NCBI GenBank assembly: GCA_965200765.1
Contig: OZ241380.1
Span: 2,976,001-3,040,000 of the forward strand
Reading direction: 5' to 3'
Length of the DNA stretch: 64,000 nt
Source: G965200765 sp965200765
GTDB lineage: Bacteria > Pseudomonadota > Gammaproteobacteria > Arenicellales > JAJDZL01
Every line of letters starts with the position of its first letter. Within the stretch, counting starts at the first letter, position 1. The notes below the pieces were generated by a model that made no database searches, was not told the DNA's origin, and saw only the letters and a list, made by a program, of their open reading frames with translations. Positions 55,085 through 62,904 of the stretch are shown one piece after another. The position numbers and the translations under genes were made by a program.

Positions 55085-56386
55085 TCACAAGTCGTAGCCT
55101 CTTTCTTCGTGCGTTGCAAGATCCAGGCCCATTACTTCGGATTCGTCATCAACTCTGAGTTTTACCATCAAACCGATAACTTTGAAAATAATAAAGGTCA
55201 CCACTGCTGTGTAAACAATAGTGGCTACTGCGCCGACGATTTGGATCCATACTTGATATCCGATTGAAAATTCAATCCCTTGTCCACTGAAAATTCCCAG
55301 TTGTGACGAGGCGAACACGCCAGTCAAGACAGTTCCGACGACTCCGGCGATGGCATGAATCGGAAACACATCCAAGGTGTCATCTATATTGAGACGGTGC
55401 TTGATTAACACAATCCCGAAATACGAAACCGGTCCGGTGATGATACCGATGGCCAATGCGCCAGCAGGTCCCACGAATCCGGAAGCAGGTGTAATTGCAA
55501 CCAGTCCGGCTACAGCGCCTGTTGCGACACCAAGTGCAGATGCACTGCGTTTGGACATGTATTCAGCCATACCGAATGACAATGCAGTTGTCGCCGCGCA
55601 AATTTGTGTGACCAGCATCGCCATGGCCGCATCTGTGTTTGCTGCAACAGCACTGCCGCCGTTGAAGCCGAACCAGCCAACCCACAAAATTGATGCGCCG
55701 ATCATGACAAGAGTCATGTTGTGCGGTGTGAAATGAATTTTGGGAAATCCTTTTCTTTTCCCCAACATGATTGCGCCGACCAAAGCTGACACGCCCGCGG
55801 TGATATGGACAACATTGCCACCGGCAAAATCCAGAACACCCATTGCGCCGAGCCATCCGCCGCCCCAAACCCAATGGGCAACCGGACAATAGACAAACAC
55901 AACCCACAAAATCGCAAAGAGCACGACTGCGCCGTACTGAATACGTTCGGCCAGACCACCAACGATCAAGGCAACTGAAATGATGGCGAATGTCAATTGA
56001 AACAGTGCAAAAGCAGATTCAGGAACATCTCCAGCCATGGAGTCATTGAGTACCCCGGCAAAAAACATCTTTCCAAGGCCGCCGATCACGCCTTGTCCCA
56101 AGTCGTCGAAGGCCAGCGAATAGCCGGCAACAAGCCAGACAATCGTAACGATACAGGCGATGGAAAAACACTGCATCAGGACTGAAAGCACATTTTTGCT
56201 GCGAACCAGACCGGCGTAAAACAAAGAAACGCCCGGAATTGTCATAAACAACACCAGTGCAGTAGATGTCAGCAACCACGAAGTGTTGCCGGGATTGAGG
56301 GCATCCTGTGCGAATGCCTCGGGTGCCGCCAGTACCAACAGCGGTACGAGCATCAAATATTTGGCACAGTTCATTACAGGGTTCAT
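55085..56386 (-). CDS. amtB: Ammonium transporter AmtB
   Basis: A 433-aa channel of the Amt family with a signal peptide (NCAKYLMLVPLLVLAAPEAFAQ) and about eleven membrane helices. Family marks are TIPGVSLFYAGLVRSKNVLSVLMQC, HWVWGGGWLGAMGVLDFAGGNVVHITAGVSALVGA and WVGWFGFNGGSA. ATG 56386 is used because it begins the signal peptide 16 bp after glnK; the open frame upstream is the glnK shadow. The C-terminal cytoplasmic tail (DDESEVMGLDLATHEERGYDL) carries the GLDxxxHxExxY pattern that GlnK contacts. Confidence 0.97.
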   Translation of the reverse strand: MNPVMNCAKYLMLVPLLVLAAPEAFAQDALNPGNTSWLLTSTALVLFMTIPGVSLFYAGLVRSKNVLSVLMQCFSIACIVTIVWLVAGYSLAFDDLGQGVIGGLGKMFFAGVLNDSMAGDVPESAFALFQLTFAIISVALIVGGLAERIQYGAVVLFAILWVVFVYCPVAHWVWGGGWLGAMGVLDFAGGNVVHITAGVSALVGAIMLGKRKGFPKIHFTPHNMTLVMIGASILWVGWFGFNGGSAVAANTDAAMAMLVTQICAATTALSFGMAEYMSKRSASALGVATGAVAGLVAITPASGFVGPAGALAIGIITGPVSYFGIVLIKHRLNIDDTLDVFPIHAIAGVVGTVLTGVFASSQLGIFSGQGIEFSIGYQVWIQIVGAVATIVYTAVVTFIIFKVIGLMVKLRVDDESEVMGLDLATHEERGYDL

Positions 56387-56402
56387 TTTGATTTTCAATT
56401 GA

Positions 56403-56735
56403 TTACGTAGCATCGACTTCTCCGGTTCTAATTCGAATAACTTGTTCCAGTCCAGTGACGAAAATTTTTCCATCGCCGATCTGCCCCGATTGTGCAGCCT
56501 TTTGCAGTGCTTCAAGCACTTCGTCGACCTGTTTGACGGGGACTGCGACTTCAACTTTGATTTTTGGTACAAATTCGACTACGTACTCGGACCCGCGATA
56601 AAGTTCAGTATGTCCTGTCTGGCGTCCAAATCCTTTCACTTCCGTGACTGTCATTCCCTGCACCCCAATTTCGGACAACGCTTCCCGGACGTCATCGAGT
56701 TTGAATGGTTTAATAATTGCGGTTATCAATTTCAT
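56403..56735 (-). CDS. glnK: Nitrogen regulatory protein P-II (GlnK)
   Basis: A 110-aa PII protein, slightly shorter than the usual 112. The start MKLITAIIKPFKLDDVREAL, the T-loop GRQTGHTELYRGSEYVVEFVPK with the uridylylated Tyr, and the GKIFVTGLEQVIRIRTGE B-loop are all present. Its position directly before amtB makes it GlnK rather than GlnB; it plugs AmtB when nitrogen is plentiful. An NtrC/sigma-54 promoter would be expected upstream, but none was identified with confidence. Confidence 0.96.
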   Translation of the reverse strand: MKLITAIIKPFKLDDVREALSEIGVQGMTVTEVKGFGRQTGHTELYRGSEYVVEFVPKIKVEVAVPVKQVDEVLEALQKAAQSGQIGDGKIFVTGLEQVIRIRTGEVDAT

Positions 56736-56939
56736 AAGACTTCTCTATCATCCTCTCTTCACTAAATAAACTAAAGTTCTTCAATATGGGTTCTTTTCCA
56801 TTATACAAATTTACAGCCAGATTTCTGAAACGGATTTATAGTCACTAGTAGTGAACCGCGCCGAAAACGCGTGAAGAGGAGCGTTTTGTGGCAGTAAAAT
56901 GTTGAACTTTCCTGATTTCAATTCGTAGCAGGTGGTGAT

Positions 56940-57887
56940 ATGCGCAATACAGGGTTTCTATACGATTCACGATTTCTTGACCACAACACCGGGGATCGCT
57001 TTCCCGAAAACAGTCGCAGGTTGATCGCGACGATGGAGCACCTTCATCAGCAACCGTGGTTCGATAGTCTTGTGCAAATCAAGCCGCGTATTGCTGAAAT
57101 TGAATGGATTGAAACCATTCACAAGCGTGATTACATTGATCACGCGAAAAATGTGTGCGAATCGGATGCCTATCAACTAGACGATCCGGACGTGCGAATC
57201 AGCAAGGAGTCGTTTGATGTGGCACGACTGGCAACAGGGGGTGCACTGGAGCTGGTCGACAGTCTGATGCGCGGAGATATTGACAATGGATTTGGACTGT
57301 TACGACCACCCGGACACCATGCCGAGTCCAATCGGGCTATGGGGTTTTGTCTGTTGAACAATATCGCGATTGGCGCGAAGTATCTTCAAAAGCAATACGG
57401 AATCGAGAAAGTGCTCATACTGGATTGGGATGTGCATCATGGCAATGGTACTCAGCATTCATTTGAAGAGGATCCTTCTGTATTGTTCATCAGTCTGCAT
57501 CAATATCCGTTCTATCCGGGAACAGGAGCCTATAGTGAAACGGGTAAGGGAAGAGGTGCCAATGCCACGGTTAACTGCCCCATGTCTGCAGGTTCGCGCG
57601 ATACCGACTACGAAGTGGCTTTTGCTGAAAAAATCTTGCCGGCAATCAACAACTTCAAGCCACAGGTCGTGTTGATCTCTGCCGGATTCGATGCGCATGC
57701 CGCTGACCCACTGGGACAGGTTCAGTTGAGTACCGAGTGTTTTGCATGGATGACGAAGAGAATGCAGGAAGTGGCGGAGCAACACGCCAATGGTCGACTG
57801 ATTGCATTGCTGGAAGGCGGCTACAATCTCGAAGCATTGTCGCATTGTGTTGCCACTCATCTTGAATGTTTGATGAATGGACAGTAG
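56940..57887 (+). CDS. Histone-deacetylase-family hydrolase
   Basis: A 315-aa zinc amidohydrolase of the class II HDAC/acetylpolyamine amidohydrolase type. The His-His dyad is in LLRPPGHHAE, the zinc ligands are Asp and His in LDWDVHHGNGTQHSF and Asp in SAGFDAHAADPLG, with GGYN near the end (ALLEGGYNLEAL). Bacterial members deacetylate polyamines or acetyl-lysine. ATG follows AGGTGGTG. It is convergent with folA (6 bp gap). Confidence 0.94.
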   Translation: MRNTGFLYDSRFLDHNTGDRFPENSRRLIATMEHLHQQPWFDSLVQIKPRIAEIEWIETIHKRDYIDHAKNVCESDAYQLDDPDVRISKESFDVARLATGGALELVDSLMRGDIDNGFGLLRPPGHHAESNRAMGFCLLNNIAIGAKYLQKQYGIEKVLILDWDVHHGNGTQHSFEEDPSVLFISLHQYPFYPGTGAYSETGKGRGANATVNCPMSAGSRDTDYEVAFAEKILPAINNFKPQVVLISAGFDAHAADPLGQVQLSTECFAWMTKRMQEVAEQHANGRLIALLEGGYNLEALSHCVATHLECLMNGQ

Positions 57888-57893
57888 GTTGGG

Positions 57894-58373
57894 TCAGTTG
57901 ATTTTTGAATAGATGCAGTGGCGCAACTGCTCGTTGTTGTCCAATTCAACGGATGGCCCGGGTTTCCAGCGTTTCCAGTCAATTTTCGGAAAAATCACGC
58001 AGTCCGGATCTTCAATACGGTCCGGAACATGAGTGACATGCAAGTGTTTACAGTAGTTGACCGCTTCCTTGTAGATTCTGGCGCCGCCGATAAACCAGAT
58101 TCTGGATTGTGTCGCATTTTCCAGGGCTTGTTGAATTGACGGATAATGTTCAACATCGGTCAAATCTCTGCTCGTAATGACAATGTTTTGTCTCTGGGGC
58201 AGAGGCTGAATTGGCAGTGACTCCCACGTACATCTTCCCATAATTACGGTTGAGTTCAGAGTTGTTTGTTTGAAGTGCTTGAGGTCGGCCGAATAGTGCC
58301 ACGGCATCTCGCCGTTCAAGCCGATGACACCGTCTTGGGTCATCGCAACAATCATTCCGCATTGATGGTTCAT
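57894..58373 (-). CDS. folA: Dihydrofolate reductase
   Basis: A 159-aa DHFR. The N-terminal MIVAMTQDGVIGLNGEMPWHYSADLKHFKQTT contains the PW motif and catalytic Asp. IMGRCTWESLP, NIVITSRD and IWFIGGARIYKEAV bind NADPH. It regenerates tetrahydrofolate after thymidylate synthase, whose gene is 21 bp upstream in the same operon. Confidence 0.96.
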   Translation of the reverse strand: MNHQCGMIVAMTQDGVIGLNGEMPWHYSADLKHFKQTTLNSTVIMGRCTWESLPIQPLPQRQNIVITSRDLTDVEHYPSIQQALENATQSRIWFIGGARIYKEAVNYCKHLHVTHVPDRIEDPDCVIFPKIDWKRWKPGPSVELDNNEQLRHCIYSKIN

Positions 58374-58394
58374 TTTTCGTATGGTTTTCTCAGA

Positions 58395-59273
58395 CTATAC
58401 CGCTACGCGAAATTGTAATGCCGGATGGGGATCGTACCCGGACAAATGAAACAGACTCAAAATTTCATCGGTACCGGCATCCAGAACTTCGTCGATATCT
58501 TTCAGAGATTCAATTGCCGGATCAATCGTCAATTCGGGCAATGATCGAGGTTTTCGTTGCATCTGTTTTTGAAGGTTGGGAATGTGGTCATATTCACTCT
58601 GACTGCCGTCTGTTTTCGCGGTATAGATGTGAGAATCAATCAGTGTATGGGCAAAAATTCCGGGTTTGATGCCGGTGAAGCGTCCAAACAGTTCAAGAAG
58701 GAATGCGTATCCTGCAATGTTGTAGGGGACGCCCAGCGCTACATCGGCACTACGCTGGGTCAAGTGCAGACATAATAGTGGCTCGCCGTCAGGGTCCAAC
58801 TGGACGTTCAACACCCAAAAGGCGTGACATGGGGGGAGTGCGCTGGACTGAGCGTTGGCGGGTGCCCAGGCCGACACAACATGCCGTCGACTGAACGGAT
58901 TGGTTTTCAATTGTTCAACCACCCAATGGATTTGATCGTTGTGGGTGATTGCAGAACCGTTGGGGACCGGAAATCGCCGCCAGAATTTGCCGTAGGCACT
59001 TGGCACCAATCCGGAGTCATCGGCCCATGGATCCCAGAATTTGCAACCATGCTTGCGCAACAGTCCGATATCTGTTTGTCCGGACAGAAACCAAAGATTT
59101 TCGACTACGATGTTTTTCCAGGAAATTTCCTTGGTGGTCAGCAAGGGAAATCCGTCCCGAAGGTCAATTTGGTAGTTGTAGTTGAACGTCGAGAGGGTGT
59201 CGATGCCCGTGCGATTTACTTTTCGCGTGCCATGCTCTAGCACATGTCTGGTCAGGTCCAGATACGGTTCCAT
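58395..59273 (-). CDS. thyA: Thymidylate synthase
   Basis: A 292-aa enzyme making dTMP from dUMP. The active-site cysteine is C149 in ALPPCHAFW. RTGIDTLSTF, WFLSGQTDIGLLRKHG, CLHLTQRSADVALGVPYNIAGYAFLL and FAHTLIDSHIY are the conserved segments. About 28 aa longer than E. coli ThyA, by internal insertions. It is followed by folA, the standard coupling. Confidence 0.97.
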   Translation of the reverse strand: MEPYLDLTRHVLEHGTRKVNRTGIDTLSTFNYNYQIDLRDGFPLLTTKEISWKNIVVENLWFLSGQTDIGLLRKHGCKFWDPWADDSGLVPSAYGKFWRRFPVPNGSAITHNDQIHWVVEQLKTNPFSRRHVVSAWAPANAQSSALPPCHAFWVLNVQLDPDGEPLLCLHLTQRSADVALGVPYNIAGYAFLLELFGRFTGIKPGIFAHTLIDSHIYTAKTDGSQSEYDHIPNLQKQMQRKPRSLPELTIDPAIESLKDIDEVLDAGTDEILSLFHLSGYDPHPALQFRVAV

Positions 59274-60030
59274 AATCCAACTAGTGATTGACGTTTTACA
59301 CTTGTTTTTTAAGTATTGAAGTCTATACTGAGCGCTGGTTCACTAGATTTGAGACTCAGATCGACTAACTTGGCATTATAAGAATATCGTTAGAGAGGGG
59401 AAGAGCAATTTATCCAATGACTGCTGTAGCTACTCCGGTGATGCTTCTCAGGATTCTCGCTTGACCGAACGGGCACTGACCTGCCGAGAGTTCGAAATTC
59501 GTATTGAAAACAGGAACTTGGGAGAACCTGTATTGTAGCTTGCAATCCAGTACCGATAAAGAAATCCTCATCCACTCCAGTCAAGCAAAGCGCGTGAAGC
59601 AGATGTCGATAACACTTGGATTCAGGACGGGTTTCAATGGAACGCCGGACATACATTCAGGTCTGCCAAGTGACGCGGAAAGCGTTTTCGATTCACCTTC
59701 ATTGAGCACGATCCAACGGGCGGTGTGCTCGACCTTCTGCTAGTCGAGGCTCACTTCGGTATCATTGTTGAGCATCAGGTACCAGGCAGCATCATCCAAG
59801 CTGGGACGGTAGTGCGCACAGCATGTGTCTCAACGTGTGCGCGAGCTACCGTATCACGTGCAAAATGTCAATTTTGCCAGTGTCAACCAATTGTCTGCCT
59901 CACTACCCAAGCTTGGCAGACTAATCCGGACACTGATCCGTTGGCTGACAATGCCATGCCTTTGAAAGATTCGTGGATGCTTTTCAACAAAAATTTTCAA
60001 AAGAACCTGCTAATTTACCAACTCTGACAA
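59274..60030. other. Long non-coding stretch between thyA and the porin gene
   Basis: About 760 bp. Three short ORFs (minus 59390-59656, plus 59504-59743, plus 59725-60027) overlap each other and have no recognisable protein pattern. Base composition around 59740-59930 is more GC-rich than the flanks. It may be decayed sequence; nothing specific is recognised. Confidence 0.45.
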
Positions 60031-60924
60031 CTAGAAATCGACGATTAAAGCGATCGAACCTGCTGTGTCCACTTTGTTGCCGTCTTCGTCCTTGTCGTTG
60101 AACTTGGTTTCAAATACGATCGCAGCACTGCCGCCGAGTTCCTTTGTTAAATTCAGAACAATCGGTGACGGTTTGCCAGTATCGTCTTTCTTTTGGGTGT
60201 ATTGCAGGAGATATGTCAATCCGGTGTCTCCGATTGAACCGTCAAATCCGGCGAAAATATTTGTTGACTTGTCGCCTCCGTCTACTTTGGTTTGAAGCCC
60301 CCCAAAATACGCTCGAATCGCACCGAAACTTTGCTGTATAGCCAATCCTGTCTCCGTTACTTTCGGTGATTTGGTTTTGTTTGCGTCATACGAAAGAGCA
60401 AGGGCACCGCCGTTTCCGTACTCAACTATTGCACCAAACAATGACCTGTCAACTGTATCACCACCTGCATCCATCATGAGGTCAAGTTGAATGGCTGCCG
60501 GTCCTGTCGCGATCGAATATGAGAGCAAAGAACTTAACTCGGCGGCATCGGGTCCTTCGCCATACTCCAGAGAATTATCAACAATACCGGTTACCAGGTC
60601 GGGTGCCGCAATTAGCCGACCCATCAAGATTTGTCCGAATCCACCGGACAGTCCTACATACGATAGACCGGCATCGTCTCCGGTAAGAATGGTGGCATTT
60701 GCCAAATCCAGGTATGCTTCAAACTGAAACACCCCCTCGAGTCCGTCCGAAATTTCAATGCCACCTTCAACTCCCCATAAAGAACCGAAGTCCCGCATGG
60801 TAGTTGCACCATCATTTGATTCTATGCCCACGGCGAATGAACCGTACCAAGTTGCCTGTGCAAGAACTGTCGATGGGACACTCAGCAAGCATACAAGAAT
60901 AAAAGACCAAAATTGTTTCCTCAT
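60031..60924 (-). CDS. Gram-negative porin
   Basis: A 297-aa protein with a signal peptide (FWSFILVCLLSVPSTVLAQ) and a general porin pattern: ATWYGSFAVGIESNDG, DFGSLWGVEGGIEISDGLEGVFQFEAYLD, LSYVGLSGGFGQILMGRLIAAPDLV, GALALSYDANKT, GLTYLLQYTQKKDD, and a C-terminal Phe (GSIALIVDF). It probably forms a 16-strand trimeric channel, somewhat short. The promoter carries a Fur-type operator, so expression should rise in low iron, an unusual control for a general porin and a hint of iron-related uptake. Confidence 0.88.
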   Translation of the reverse strand: MRKQFWSFILVCLLSVPSTVLAQATWYGSFAVGIESNDGATTMRDFGSLWGVEGGIEISDGLEGVFQFEAYLDLANATILTGDDAGLSYVGLSGGFGQILMGRLIAAPDLVTGIVDNSLEYGEGPDAAELSSLLSYSIATGPAAIQLDLMMDAGGDTVDRSLFGAIVEYGNGGALALSYDANKTKSPKVTETGLAIQQSFGAIRAYFGGLQTKVDGGDKSTNIFAGFDGSIGDTGLTYLLQYTQKKDDTGKPSPIVLNLTKELGGSAAIVFETKFNDKDEDGNKVDTAGSIALIVDF

Positions 60925-61040
60925 GATTATTGAGAATCCTCTCCTGATTGATTAGAAAAATTTGAAATACCAATTTTTCTTGCCAATCTCCTCTGCACAG
61001 CAGTTGAACGAATCAACTTTTATATAGTTATTATCATTCT

Positions 61041-61059
61041 AATAATAATTATCATTATC
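61041..61059. promoter_or_regulatory. Fur box in the porin promoter
   Basis: The 19 bp at 61041-61059 match the palindromic Fur consensus (GATAATGATTATCATTATC) at 17 of 19 positions. A further ATTATCATT at about 61030-61038 suggests a second overlapping site. It covers the -10 and most of the spacer of the porin promoter, so Fur-Fe would repress. Confidence 0.85.
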
Positions 61060-61070
61060 AATAATGTCAA
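61042..61070 (-). promoter_or_regulatory. Porin promoter
   Basis: On the minus strand TTGACA (61065-61070), a 17-bp spacer, then TATTAT (61042-61047). The 5' untranslated leader would be about 110 nt to the ATG at 60924. Confidence 0.75.
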
Positions 61071-61827
61071 GAGATTTTTTGATAATTTTTGCAGAATCCC
61101 GAATTTTCTCGTGTTAGTGGAGGGTGCTAGTGGGAGCTTGATTCATATACAGGCTGTGATCTGGCTTGGAATTGAGAGGCTGATTTGATGCTGTTTTGAG
61201 GTGTTGCGCGGTTCGGTGGTGGAGGTGCTAGCATCGGCGATGCCGATGTGATTTGGACCTCGACAGGGTCGCCGAAGACGCTCAGTGGGACAGTCTGCCG
61301 GCATTGTCTCCGTCATCGCCGAGAGTCTGCCACCGGAGCAGTTACTGCACTACCGCGGCGATGGCGAACCAAATACGCGTTCCGTGTCAACCAAGCACGA
61401 CCTGAATGTGCGGACCGTGTTTCACTGACCCCAACGGCACATTGAAGCTCATTTTGTCATCTGCTTCATGGTGCTAGCGACACCTCGAAGCCGGGAATCA
61501 AATGCTGTGCAAGTCCATTGTGCTTGACTCGGAATAGCATCAACTGCTGAATTCTGGCAAATCTGCCAGAATGTAGTGCCTGATTTCAGAATGTGAATAC
61601 TTTATATTCAAAGACTTATGGGCACTACAGGTCGAAATCAAGACAAGAGGGTTTATCACAACTCGAGCATGAAGCATCGCCATTGAGATGGAAAGGAATT
61701 TCTTTTCACTTGAACGAAGGGAATGTGAAGATTTATACGATGGACCGGATTAATTGTGTTATCATCGAATTGCACAATCGGTAAAAGATTGTAACCTTAT
61801 AGAGTATTTTACCAAGGGGAATTGCAA
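61071..61827. other. Long non-coding stretch between the porin promoter and the Fic module
   Basis: About 750 bp without a recognised gene. The part around 61200-61440 is more GC-rich than its surroundings, and a short ORF there (61248-61445) is not convincing. A perfect hairpin, TTCTGGCA (61552-61559) and TGCCAGAA (61564-61571) with a 4-nt loop, has no T tract. Confidence 0.45.
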
Positions 61828-62025
61828 ATGACAAATCTGTTTCAAATGAAAAAATCCAGTCAAAATGACGATATGACCAAACGTTTAAAAGAATCTGCCA
61901 CTTTAAAATTGAGTGCAGAAGAAAGAAGAGCGCAGCGAATTGCAAATTTAATGTCTATCGCAGACGACCCTTCAAGCGAGGCTGCAAGACGAGAAGCCGA
62001 GAAGTTTATAGACGAGAATTCTTAA
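61828..62025 (+). CDS. Small protein upstream of Fic, possible antitoxin
   Basis: A 65-aa highly charged, helical protein (MTKRLKESATLKLSAEERRAQRIANLMSI, then ADDPSSEAARREAEKFIDENS). ATG 61828 has AAGGGG 9 bp upstream. The stop overlaps the Fic start by one base (TAATG), so the two are translated together. Fic toxins are often held by a small antitoxin encoded just upstream. The canonical inhibitory motif (S/T)xxxE(G/N) is not present; the closest is KFIDEN at the end. The antitoxin role is inference from position. Confidence 0.7.
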   Translation: MTNLFQMKKSSQNDDMTKRLKESATLKLSAEERRAQRIANLMSIADDPSSEAARREAEKFIDENS

Positions 62026-62657
62026 TGATTGTTTATGAGTTGACGGGAACTGAACAGCGTTCTGAATATCAAAACCTGGAGAAATCGAATTTAGACAGGC
62101 AACTCAATTTCTTACAGTCGATAGTGACAACAGCAGTAAGTCTTGAAAGAAAGTTACTTTCCCAAACGATTATTAAAGCATTGAATTTCCATGCTATTGC
62201 ATGTTTGCATGTAAATGCTGGTGAATACCGTCCGTGCCCAGTTGATGTAGGAACGGACGAGAATCTATATATCCCTCCTGAGCATTATCGGGTGGAAGCG
62301 CTGATGGAAGATTTTGTAAACTCGGTAAACGTAAATTGGGACCGTGCTGACCCAATTTTATTGTCATCTTTTGTTTTGTGGAGACTGAATTACATTCATC
62401 CTTTTATAAACGGAAATGGTCGAACTGCACGCGCCTGTTGTTATTTTGTGTTATGTATGAAAGCAGATGGCCTGTTGCCAGGCAAAGAATATTTGCCTCG
62501 ACTGCTGAAACGGGAAAATGCCCAATGCATTGATGCGCTCAAATATGCGGATAGGAAATTCGCTCAACAAAAACCTTTCGAAGAAATTTTAGAACCGATA
62601 GTTGAACTCATTCAAACTCAATTGAGCATCCAATTGGCTTCCGCTGATATAAACTGA
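62025..62657 (+). CDS. Fic/DOC-family AMP-transferase
   Basis: A 210-aa protein with the complete Fic motif HPFINGNGRTAR (residues 125-136): catalytic His, anion-hole Gly/Asn and both Arg. The flap region is near TDENLYIPPEHYRVEALMEDF. Fic proteins transfer AMP (or other nucleotide parts) to protein hydroxyls, often gyrase or topoisomerase IV for bacterial toxins. The first 100 residues are helical and not otherwise recognised. It is coupled to the 65-aa gene before it; together they form a likely toxin-antitoxin-type module. AT content is higher than the flanking housekeeping genes. Confidence 0.88.
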   Translation: MIVYELTGTEQRSEYQNLEKSNLDRQLNFLQSIVTTAVSLERKLLSQTIIKALNFHAIACLHVNAGEYRPCPVDVGTDENLYIPPEHYRVEALMEDFVNSVNVNWDRADPILLSSFVLWRLNYIHPFINGNGRTARACCYFVLCMKADGLLPGKEYLPRLLKRENAQCIDALKYADRKFAQQKPFEEILEPIVELIQTQLSIQLASADIN

Positions 62658-62904
62658 TCAACAATCAAAAATAACTTGACTTTGTCACTTTTCATTGAAG
62701 TCAACGAATTTTGGAAACCTGACTCGCAATAATTCAAGGCATTTTCTTTGGCAACCGTGATGTTGTGCCTGAAAGAAATTGATAGTTGCCAACGCGGCGG
62801 AAAAGCATCGCCGCCTAACTGGTATTGACCATTCTTCACAAAACAACAGAGCCGTCAAATATCACTATCGGACCCTATTGTTTTTTTCTGCCGACAAGCT
62901 AGCG

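Noticed and set aside
56387..56572. N-terminal extension of AmtB by 62 residues
   Set aside because: It overlaps glnK in another frame; the signal peptide starts at 56386.
59725..60027. 100-aa plus-strand ORF next to the porin gene
   Set aside because: No recognisable motif, overlaps other random ORFs, no ribosome site.
61248..61445. 65-aa plus-strand ORF in a GC-richer patch
   Set aside because: Arg/Thr-rich sequence without pattern or start signal; the base composition shift alone does not make a gene.
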